DNA from: Bacteroidaceae bacterium
Lineage (GTDB): Bacteria; Bacteroidota; Bacteroidia; Bacteroidales; Bacteroidaceae
Assembly: GCA_900769465.1 (NCBI GenBank)
Contig: CAAGGT010000273.1
Coordinates: forward strand, 1-57,753
Direction of reading: 5' to 3'
DNA: 57,753 bases
This document shows, piece by piece, positions 8,024 to 16,610 of the stretch. Numbering within the stretch: position 1 is the stretch's first letter; each line of letters opens with the position of its first letter. The position numbers and the translations under genes were made by a program. Below the pieces are notes generated by a model. That model did no database searches and was not told the origin of the DNA. It saw nothing but the letters and a program-made list of their open reading frames with translations.

Positions 8024-11000
8024 ATGAAATTGTTTAGAGTTCTGACGATGATATTCCTCCTCGCTTTCTGCGGTTTCTGTAACGCGCAGCATAGTGTTGT
8101 TGATGAGGGATTGCGTGCTATACTTGAGAAGGGGGCCGACGAGAAGGTGAGTGTAAATATCATATTGAAATCCCGGCTTCAGCCCGCACGTATAAAGGCG
8201 CTTGCCTCAAGGGCAAAGGAGAAGAATATGGGCAGGGAACACGTGGTCAGTGAACTCAAGGAGCATATCGTAAAAAATCAGGAATCTGTTCTTTCCTCTC
8301 TGCGTGAGGCTGCTTCTTTGGGGCGCGTGGACAATATCACATGCCACTGGGTTGCCAATGTTATAAGTTGCGATGCTACGGGCGATGTGATTGCGGCGTT
8401 GGCGCAGCATCCCGATGTCCTTGTTATAGGGCATGACAGGGAGATGCAGGTTGTTGAAAGCTGTGAGGTCTATGGTGATGTGCAACCTGTCGCAACATCT
8501 TCACACAGTGCTACACCTCACGTGCTGCAAGTGAATGCCGACGATGTGTGGGCACTCGGCTACACAGGAAAGAATGTTGTTGTGGCAATATTGGATTCAG
8601 GAACCAACCCCGACCATTATGATCTCAAGGATCATTTGTGGAGCGGATATGTAGATGCTGATGGCGACGGGGAGAAGGATGATCTTGTCAATGGATGGAA
8701 TTTTGTCGCAAACAACCCGAATATAGTCGATGATTATGGACACGGAACACATTGTGCAGGAATTGTCTGTGGCGATGGAACTGTCGGTAATGTAACAGGT
8801 GTAGCCCCCGATGCAACGTTGATGCAGTGAAGGTTGTGAACAGGACGGGTGGCGGAACACCGGCGCAGATGATGTCGGGTGTTGAATTTGCTGTTGAGAA
8901 CGGTGCCGATGTGTTGAGTATGTCCTTGGGCTTCAAGAGGTCGCAGATAAGCGATGTGGATATTGAACTGTTGAGAAGGACTTTTGAGAACACCTTGCTT
9001 CTTGGTGTGCCGGTGTGTGCAGCGGCAGGAAACGATGGTAACAGCTATGGCGCCCCCGACAATGTCGATTTCCCGGCAGCTTGCCCTCCGCCCTATCTGC
9101 ACCCCGACCAGATGGTGAACGCAGGTGGCTTGACAAGTGTCATTTGCGTGGGTTCGGTAAACGTAAATGATGAGTATGTCAGTTCGTCATCGCAAGGACC
9201 GGCGACCTGGCAAAGTACAAGTTTTGGCGATTATCTATATGATTCCGAGCATATAGGTCTTATCCGCCCGGATATCTCCGCGCCAGGCGATCTTATATAC
9301 TCCCTGAAGCACGATGAGAACGACAAATACAAGTATATGTCCGGAACATCACAGGCAACCCCCTGTGTGGCGGGTGTCATTGCGCTTATGCTTGAGAAGA
9401 ATCCCTGCCTTACTCCTGCGCAGATATGCGAAACAATAGAAACTACTGCAAAAAAGTTGACAGCCGAGAAAAGTAACCGCACCGGCTCGGGACGTATCGA
9501 CGCTCTTGCCGCAGTTAATAGTATCGATGCGGAAAATGCACGTCCTTTTATCAGGTTGGCCCGTTTCTCTCCGGCATCAATGAGTGCTGGTGAAGGCAGG
9601 GTGTTGGACTTTACCGTCGAGAATAGCGGCAAGGGAGCGAGTGGCGGTGATGTCACTTCTGTTCTCTCAACCGCCGACCCCTATGTCACAATTGTTGATG
9701 GTGTGGCAAGCTATGGCCTTTTGTCGGCCGGTGAAGTTGCAGAGGGCGAGTTTGTGATAAATGTCAGTGAGAATACTCCTAATGGGCATACTGCGTATAT
9801 GCAGATAACAACCTCTGACGGCGTACACGAGTGGCGTGATGACATAGCTGTCGTGTTTGACAGCTATGCCAGGATTGTCTATCTTTCAAGCGCCCCGGCA
9901 ATTGCCAAGCCGGGCAAGAATGTGGCATTCAGCATTGATTTTGTAAACAAGGGAACTGCCGCAACAACGTCTGCCACAAAGGTCACTGTGACAACGGCAT
10001 CGCCTTATGCCGCAATGGTTGTGGGCGAGGCAATGCTTGAGCCTATGGCTGCGGGTGAGGTGCGTACGGCCGAGTTTGTTGTGGATATTGATGAGTCTAT
10101 CCCTGACAATAGCAATATAAGCTTTGATATATATGCCGTTCCCGGTAATTATACTACAGTAGAGAGCTTTGTCTTTGAATTCGAGTCGGGGTTGGATGAT
10201 GCGGGATATGCATTGGACGGCTTTGACTCTTGGACAACGTTTGATGCCAGCAATGACGGCCGCAACCATCCGTGGTGGCACTCTTCTGTAGCGGGCATGC
10301 ATAGGGTAGAGAGTGTCGGTGAAGCACATTCCGGTATCGGTCAGATGATGAGCGAGACATATTGCCAGGCATCGATGATGGAGTATGCGGTTCCGATAGA
10401 CAACTATCTTGTATCTCCAAAGGTGAAGGTTGCAGCCGGTGGCAAAATGAGTTTTTGGGCACGTGTCCATTCGGCTGTATGGTTCGGGGAGCATTTCGGC
10501 GTGGCTGTCTCCGAGAAAGGCAACAGCTCTGCCACGGATTTTGTGATGCTTGACGAGTGGACGATAACAAAAGACAATGGCGACGGATGGATTGAATATA
10601 CCGTTGACCTCTCGGCCTATGAAGGCAAGGAAATCTATGTTGCCATACGTCACTTCTTCACCGCCGAGCAATGGGAGGTGTTGTACAATGGCTACGATGT
10701 ATATATACTGCATGTCGATGACGTAATGTTCCACAACGTGGTGGATGTGTCGACTGAATTCGTGTATGACAACTACAGCTATTTCTCCTTGCTTGTCGAG
10801 GGAAATCCGCTTCCCGCCCCATCCAATGTCGTGGCTGTTCCTGTTGGTACAAGCTCTGTGAAAATATCTTGGGATGCGGTGAAGAATGCCCAAAGATACA
10901 ATATCTACCGCGATGGTGTTTATGTTGCCAATACCACCGGGTTAGAGTATACCGATAGCGGTCTCTCCTCCGATACCGAATATAGCTATTGCATTGCAGC

Positions 11001-12657
11001 CGTGTATAATGACAAGGAGTACGAGTGGTCTGTTGCTGCAAATGCAACAACCGGCAAGGCCGATTATAGCGTGAAGGTAAAGGCTGTTGTTCCCGAGGTG
11101 CTGGCTGTGGGTGAGAATGTTCTCCAGATAACAATGCTTAATAACGGACGCTATGAGCAGAAATCAAGGAGTACCTTAACGCTTACAACAGATGATCCTT
11201 ATGTGACTGTTAAAAGTGGTGCAATAGGATTGAACGCCCTGTATGTGGGTCAGGAATTGACAAAGAGTTTTACAATAGAAATCGATAGATTGGTGCCCGA
11301 TGGACACAAGATTGGCTTCAATGTCAATGTTACCGAGCTTTATATGGACAAGAACAGTTGGGATTGTCCTTTTGTGCTGAATGTTGCCAACGGTGAAAGA
11401 GAAACTATTGTATCCGAGGCTATGTCGCTTGTGGATGGTTGGGGTGTGGGTTATCCCGATGAGAATGCCAAGCAGGCCTATCGTGATGCTGTCGATGCGG
11501 CGTTGCTGTATTCGGATATTGCAGAGGCAAGGGCCGCGCTGTATGCGGCAGATGTGACAATGCCTGAGGATGGCCGGGCCTATTATATAAAGGCAAAATT
11601 TGACGGCGAAAACAGCCGTTATCTCTGCCGGGCTGCCGGTGGGCTTGCCGTTGTTGAGGCTTGCAATGTCAAGCCCGAGGGATTGTCGGGAGTATTTGTG
11701 TTCCGTCATATTGCGGGGAACAGATATGCTCTTGTGAACAATTCCGGCCAATATATGGTGTACTGCGCCAACGGTAAAGAGGGAGCCGGCGGTTCTTTGA
11801 ACGGCTTTGTCGATGCTTATGCCCAAAGCGGCAACGATGCCGAGATAACATTCCTGCAGGCAACAAGGCTTCAGGCAACCAATCCTGTCACAGTCGATGC
11901 TGCAACCGAATTCTTCGGCGGTTTTGCAATGTATGCATATAACGGCAGTGACAAGGCAATGTATTATATGACTGCGGGGGAGAGCGGCTTCCACAGCCTG
12001 TACAGCAACAGTCTCTTTTATGACGGAGCGCAAAGTTCTGTATTCTATCTTGAGGAGGCAACCTATCCGAATACTCCAAAGCTCAATGCAATCTCCAATA
12101 GTCAGCTGGTGACCGGTATTGATGCCGATGGTATGGCAACATTCAGTTCTCCATTCCCGGTGCTTGTCCCCGAAGGGGTAACCGTATATTATGCACAGAG
12201 AGTAGATGAGGCTGGTGTTGTGCTTGCAGAGTATGATGGTGAGGCCTTGCCTGCCAATGAAGGTGTCCTTATAGCAGGTGATGTCGGTGTGGTTACAATG
12301 ACGCCTGCATTGGATGAAAGGATTGCAGAGATGGATAACAGCTTCTCTCACTCGGCAGGTGCGGCAGTGCCGTTGGAATATGGTGGGGCATATCTGCTTG
12401 CCGGTGGTTCTGATGCTCCGGGATTCTATCTGTGTTCGGCCGGTGTGTTGGCTATGAACAAGGCTTATCTGCAGTCGTCGTTGATTCAGGGCGCACCTGC
12501 CAATATGGTACTGCGATATAATGGCACAACAGGGGTTTTAAGTCCCATTGATGACGCTTCTGCAGATGGAGTGGTGTATGATCTTTGTGGACGGCGTGTG
12601 CAGAACCCGGCGTCGGGAATCTACATTGTAGGCGGTAAAAAAATCTATATTAAGTGA
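8024..12657 (+). pseudogene. Secreted subtilase (S8) with a one-base frameshift at about 8824
   Basis: Large secreted serine protease of about 1544 residues in two frames. The first part (8024-8830) has a signal peptide, an inhibitor-like propeptide and the catalytic Asp191 (ILDSGTN) and His240 (GHGTHCAG). It stops right after GVAPDATLM. The second part (8827-12657) continues without loss as VKVVNRTGGGTP and carries the oxyanion Asn (AAGNDGNS) and the catalytic Ser443 (SGTSQATP, numbered on the joined protein). One missing G after ATG at 8822-8824, or a -1 slip there, restores the protein. Downstream lie CARDB-like repeats, an Fn3 domain near 10816-11060, a beta-trefoil-like module near 11575-12050 and a tail ending SGIYIVGGKKIYIK that looks like a type IX sorting tail. 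It could be a sequencing error, a recent mutation or phase variation. Confidence 0.85.
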
Positions 12658-12665
12658 TATTTGAG

Positions 12666-12848
12666 ATGAGAAAGGTTTATTGCTGTCCGGTGGCTGATGT
12701 TGTTGAACTTGTTGTGGCAAATATGATTGCTGCATCGGATACTCAAGGTGGCTCCGGAGTCGGAGTCGGTTCCGGCACGGTGAGCCCGGACGAGGCATGG
12801 GCGGACGAGTCTCGTAATGCATGGTCCGATATCTGGGGGCTCATGTAA
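12666..12848 (+). CDS. Small Gly/Trp-rich protein, 60 aa
   Basis: I do not recognise a named family. It starts 9 nt after the subtilase stop, so it probably shares its transcript. The start at 12666 (MRKVYCCPV) was preferred over a non-ATG start 12 nt upstream. Residues 5-17 (Y-C-C-P-x-A-D-V-V-E-L-V-V) form a hydrophobic stretch, IAAS follows at 21-24, then a Gly/Ser/Val run (GGSGVGVGSG, 28-37) and an acidic tail with three tryptophans at 45, 53 and 57. There is no classical signal peptide. The Y-x-x-P plus hydrophobic run plus A-x-S layout resembles many unnamed small Bacteroidales proteins as I remember them; this was not searched. It could be a leader-plus-core peptide or a surface protein. 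Confidence 0.6.
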   Translation: MRKVYCCPVADVVELVVANMIAASDTQGGSGVGVGSGTVSPDEAWADESRNAWSDIWGLM

Positions 12849-12967
12849 CACCGCTTCATGCTGTAAAGCAACCTTTCCCATATGCTGTTTTCTTTAAGAA
12901 CAGGTGGCGTGGGAGGGGTATCCGGAATCTGTATGTTTTGTTCTTGTTGCAACAAAATCTGTTTTTA

Positions 12968-12999
12968 CTTGATTTTGTGTTCGGTTTTTTGTATTTTTG
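12968..12999 (+). promoter_or_regulatory. Promoter for tig
   Basis: TATTTTTG at 12992-12999 matches the -7 consensus. CTTG at 12968-12971 lies 20 nt upstream as a near -33. The start codon is 90 nt downstream. I see no gene in the rest of 12849-13088. Confidence 0.5.
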
Positions 13000-13088
13000 T
13001 GCGCCTTAAATTAAAGTGCGCATTGTGTCCTGATGCGTGGATGCAATGGAATCTTTCGGATAGAAGAAATTATTAAAATTTTTATATA

Positions 13089-14432
13089 ATGGAATTTACA
13101 CTTAAAAATCAGGATGCTACAAGTGCAATCCTTTCGGTAAACATTCAGGAGGCCGATTATGCGGCTTTGGTTGAAAAGCAGTTGAAGAATTTCCGTCAGA
13201 AGGCCAATATCCCGGGTTTCCGTCCGGGTATGGTGCCCATGGGCTTGATCAAGAAGCAGTACGGCACAGCTGTCAAGGCTGAGGAAATCAACAAGTTGTT
13301 GCAGACAAAGATCTTTGAATATATCAGAGAGAACAAGATTGATATGCTCGGTGAGCCACTCCCTATCGAGGAGCAGCAGGCAAATATCAACATGGTCGAG
13401 GACAAGGACTTCACTTTTGAGTTCGAGATTGCCCTTGCTCCAAAGTTCGATGCAGTGCTTGACAAGAACGATGCTCTTGCATACTACAGGATACAGCCTA
13501 CCGAGGAGATGATCCAGAGCCAGGTTGATGCTTTTGCGCAGCGCTGTGGCGAGTACAAGCAGGTTGAGGCTTATGAGAACGGTGATATGCTCAAAGGTAC
13601 ACTCACCGAGGCTGTTGAGAACGGTGTTGTAGTACGCGAGGCTGTGATGATGCCTTCATATATGAAGAACGATGACCAGAAGGCTCTCTTTGCAGGTTCA
13701 AAGGTGAACGACGTTGTTACATTCAATCCTTTCACAGCGTTCGACGGTAATGAGGCTGAGCTTGCTTCACTCCTCAAGGTTGAGAAGAACGAGGTTGCCG
13801 CACACAATGGCGAGTTTACTTTTGCTGTGAGCGAAATTACACGTTTCGTTGCAAGCGAAATCAACCAGAATGTGTTCGATGCTGCATTCGGCAAGGACGC
13901 TGTAAAGAGCGAGGAGGAGTTCCGCGCCAAGATTGCCGAGCAGTTCGAGGCACGTTTCGAGGTTGAGAGCGACTACAAGTTGCTCATGGATACACGCGAC
14001 TATCTCATGAACAAGGTCGGCAGGCTCGAGTTCAACGAGGCTATTCTCCGTCGTATCATGGATTCAAACAAGGCCGAAGGTGAGACTGTCAGCGAGGATG
14101 ATTTCCAGAAGAGCCTTACAGAACTCCGTTGGCACTTGGTTAAGGAGCAGCTTGCGAAGAAGTTCGAGGTTAAGATTGATGACAATGATGTCCTCAATGT
14201 GGCAAAGGGCGCTACACGTGACCAGTTCGCGCAGTACGGTATGGCTAACGTACCCGAGGATCTGCTCGAGAACTATGCGAAGGAGATGCTCAAGCAGGAT
14301 AAGACACGCGAGGCGCTCATCAATCGTGCAGTTGACGTGAAACTTATCCAGGCGATCAAGGGTGCAGTTACCTTGAACGAGGAGAAAGTTTCTGTTGAGG
14401 ATTTCAACAAAAAAGTGTCTGAAAACGCTTAA
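13089..14432 (+). CDS. tig: Trigger factor
   Basis: Ribosome-bound chaperone for nascent chains, 447 residues. The N-terminal ribosome-docking domain holds the signature IPGFRPGMVP near residues 38-47. The rest is helical and rich in charged residues, as in the chaperone domain; the PPIase middle domain is weakly conserved, which is usual in Bacteroidetes. It precedes clpP and clpX, the classic bacterial order linking folding and proteolysis, but has its own promoter and a strong terminator, so it is probably a separate transcript. Confidence 0.93.
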   Translation: MEFTLKNQDATSAILSVNIQEADYAALVEKQLKNFRQKANIPGFRPGMVPMGLIKKQYGTAVKAEEINKLLQTKIFEYIRENKIDMLGEPLPIEEQQANINMVEDKDFTFEFEIALAPKFDAVLDKNDALAYYRIQPTEEMIQSQVDAFAQRCGEYKQVEAYENGDMLKGTLTEAVENGVVVREAVMMPSYMKNDDQKALFAGSKVNDVVTFNPFTAFDGNEAELASLLKVEKNEVAAHNGEFTFAVSEITRFVASEINQNVFDAAFGKDAVKSEEEFRAKIAEQFEARFEVESDYKLLMDTRDYLMNKVGRLEFNEAILRRIMDSNKAEGETVSEDDFQKSLTELRWHLVKEQLAKKFEVKIDDNDVLNVAKGATRDQFAQYGMANVPEDLLENYAKEMLKQDKTREALINRAVDVKLIQAIKGAVTLNEEKVSVEDFNKKVSENA

Positions 14433-14451
14433 TATATAACAATGGGTAATG

Positions 14452-14490
14452 TTCCGGCCTATTGGTTTGTCCGATAGGCCGGAATTTTTA
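14452..14490 (+). terminator. Intrinsic terminator after tig
   Basis: TTCCGGCCTAT at 14452-14462 pairs with ATAGGCCGGAA at 14474-14484, and TGG/CCG extends the stem inward to 14 bp. TTTTT follows. Confidence 0.9.
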
Positions 14491-14546
14491 GATATTGTTT
14501 TGAACAGAAAACGGTTTTAAAGTAACAATAAACAAAGAATTGTCGT

Positions 14547-15218
14547 ATGGATAGAGATGATTTTAGAAAGTATGCCACCAAGCATCTTGGCATGAACGGT
14601 ATGGTTTTGGACGATGTGATGAAAATGCAGTCGCAGTACTTGAACCCGTATATCCTCGAGGAGAGACAGTTGAATGTAACGCAGATGGATGTCTTTTCGC
14701 GTCTGATGATGGACAGGATCATTTTCCTTGGAACACAGATTGACGATTACACAGCCAATACCCTGCAGGCGCAGCTGCTGTATCTCGATTCTGTAGACAG
14801 TGGTAAGGACATCTCTATCTATATCAATTCGCCCGGCGGTTCGGTATATGCCGGTCTGGGTATCTATGATACAATGCAGTTCATCTCGAGCGACGTTGCT
14901 ACCATCTGTACCGGTATGGCGGCAAGTATGGCTGCGGTGCTGCTTGTTGCTGGTGCCGAGGGAAAGCGTTCGGCTTTGACTCACAGCCGAGTGATGATAC
15001 ATCAGCCTCTGGGTGGTGTACAGGGCCAGGCCAGCGACATCGAGATTACTGCCCGCGAAATCCAGAAATTGAAGAAAGAACTGTATACCATCATTTCCGA
15101 TCACAGCAAGCAACCTTTCGACAAGGTTTGGGCCGACAGTGACCGCGACTATTGGATGACTGCATCCGAGGCTCAGGAGTATGGTATGATTGACCGTGTG
15201 CTTACACGCAAAATATAA
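14547..15218 (+). CDS. clpP: ATP-dependent Clp protease proteolytic subunit
   Basis: Serine peptidase that forms the 14-mer chamber of ClpXP; 223 residues. The catalytic triad is Ser127 (GMAASMAAV), His152 (RVMIHQPLGG) and Asp201 (DSDRDYWMTASEA). The N-terminus is about 25 residues longer than in E. coli, a Bacteroidetes trait that may be a processed propeptide. clpX begins 7 nt downstream, so the protease and its unfoldase are in one operon. Confidence 0.97.
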   Translation: MDRDDFRKYATKHLGMNGMVLDDVMKMQSQYLNPYILEERQLNVTQMDVFSRLMMDRIIFLGTQIDDYTANTLQAQLLYLDSVDSGKDISIYINSPGGSVYAGLGIYDTMQFISSDVATICTGMAASMAAVLLVAGAEGKRSALTHSRVMIHQPLGGVQGQASDIEITAREIQKLKKELYTIISDHSKQPFDKVWADSDRDYWMTASEAQEYGMIDRVLTRKI

Positions 15219-15225
15219 TTGACCG

Positions 15226-16449
15226 ATGGCAGAGAAGGGAAAGAAACGTTGTAGCTTTTGTGGCAGGACCGAAGATCAGGTTGCTCTGCTCATGACCGGA
15301 ATGACCGGTTATATATGCAATGATTGCGTTGAACAGGCGCACACCATCCTGCGCGAGGAGGCTCTGTTGTCAAAGAGTGACTTTGAGATGAAGGAGTTGC
15401 CCAAGCCAAAGGAGATAAAGGCATTCCTTGATGAATATGTCATTGGGCAGGATGAGGCCAAATGCGCTTTGGCAGTATCGGTGTATAACCACTACAAACG
15501 TCTGATGCAGCGTGGCGCTGCCGATGAGGTAGAGATTGAGAAGAGTAATATCATAATGGTGGGTAGTACAGGTACTGGCAAGACTTTGCTTGCCCGCACC
15601 ATTGCCAAGCTGTTGAAGGTGCCATTTACCATTGTCGATGCTACGGTGCTGACCGAGGCCGGATACGTTGGTGAGGATATCGAGAGCATACTTACCCGCC
15701 TGTTGCAGGTGGCCGACTATAATGTGGAAGAGGCGGAGCGTGGCATTGTCTTCATTGATGAAATTGACAAGATTGCCCGCAAGAGCGACAACCCCTCCAT
15801 TACACGCGATGTCAGTGGCGAGGGTGTCCAGCAGGGCTTGCTCAAGCTGCTCGAAGGCTCGGTGGTGAATGTGCCGCCACAGGGTGGCCGCAAGCATCCC
15901 GACCAGAAGATGATTGCCGTGAACACCAAGCACATCCTGTTCATTTGCGGTGGAGCGTTCGACGGTATTGAGAAAAAGATTGCACAGCGCCTCAACACTC
16001 ATGTTGTGGGTTATAACTCGGTACAGAACAAGATGAGTATAGACAAGAGTGACATGATGCAGTACATTATGCCGCAGGATTTGCGCTCGTTCGGCCTTAT
16101 TCCCGAGATAATAGGCCGTTTGCCCATCCTTACGTCCTTGCGTCCTCTTGACCGCACTGCATTGCGCAATATCCTCACTGAGCCGAAGAACTCCATCATA
16201 AAGCAGTATGTCAAGCTCATGGAGATGGATGGCGTGAAGCTCACTTTTGATGCGTCGGCATTGGAGTATATTGTGGATACTGCTGTCGAGTATAAGCTTG
16301 GTGCGCGTGGTCTGCGTTCAATCGTGGAAAGCATAATGATGGAAAAGATGTTCGAGATACCGTCCAGCGGGGTGAAAACCTGCAGGATAACAAAGGATTA
16401 TGCCCGGAAGCAGGTAGAGAAGAGTACGGCCATAAAGTGTGCTGTGTGA
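15226..16449 (+). CDS. clpX: Clp protease ATP-binding subunit ClpX
   Basis: AAA+ unfoldase that feeds substrates to ClpP; 407 residues. The N-terminal zinc-binding domain is CSFCGRTEDQV with the second pair CNDC near residues 30-33. Walker A is GSTGTGKT near 110-117, Walker B is IVFIDEIDKIA, and the sensor-2/IGF-loop region is followed by GARGLRSIVE. Complete and typical. A perfect terminator follows, which separates it from recQ. Confidence 0.97.
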   Translation: MAEKGKKRCSFCGRTEDQVALLMTGMTGYICNDCVEQAHTILREEALLSKSDFEMKELPKPKEIKAFLDEYVIGQDEAKCALAVSVYNHYKRLMQRGAADEVEIEKSNIIMVGSTGTGKTLLARTIAKLLKVPFTIVDATVLTEAGYVGEDIESILTRLLQVADYNVEEAERGIVFIDEIDKIARKSDNPSITRDVSGEGVQQGLLKLLEGSVVNVPPQGGRKHPDQKMIAVNTKHILFICGGAFDGIEKKIAQRLNTHVVGYNSVQNKMSIDKSDMMQYIMPQDLRSFGLIPEIIGRLPILTSLRPLDRTALRNILTEPKNSIIKQYVKLMEMDGVKLTFDASALEYIVDTAVEYKLGARGLRSIVESIMMEKMFEIPSSGVKTCRITKDYARKQVEKSTAIKCAV

Positions 16450-16466
16450 AATGTCCTGGCAGAAGA

Positions 16467-16507
16467 ACAGACGGCAAGCTCCGCAAGGTGCTTGCCGTCT
16501 GTTTTGT
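16467..16507 (+). terminator. Intrinsic terminator after clpX
   Basis: ACAGACGGCAAGC at 16467-16479 pairs perfectly with GCTTGCCGTCTGT at 16490-16502, followed by TTTG. Confidence 0.85.
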
Positions 16508-16555
16508 GTCTGCCGATTTTTTTTGCAACATTTATGAAAATATATTTGAAAAAAG

Positions 16556-16587
16556 TTGTGCATTTAATTGAGATATTTATAACTTTG
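16556..16587 (+). promoter_or_regulatory. Promoter for recQ
   Basis: TAACTTTG at 16580-16587 is an exact -7 match. TTG at 16556-16558 lies about 20 nt upstream as a partial -33. The recQ start is 23 nt downstream. Confidence 0.55.
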
Positions 16588-16610
16588 TTTTCAAATAGGC
16601 ATATTATATA

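Noticed and set aside
6640..8163. 507-codon minus-strand frame across mlaE and lptB
   Set aside because: It overlaps two strongly supported genes in other frames and contains no domain; a chance open frame.
8815..8835. Programmed -1 ribosomal frameshift in the subtilase
   Set aside because: No slippery heptamer and no obvious downstream pseudoknot; an indel or sequencing error is simpler.
11176..12351. 391-codon minus-strand frame inside the subtilase
   Set aside because: Antisense to a coherent plus-strand protein with Cys/His/Ile-rich nonsense composition.
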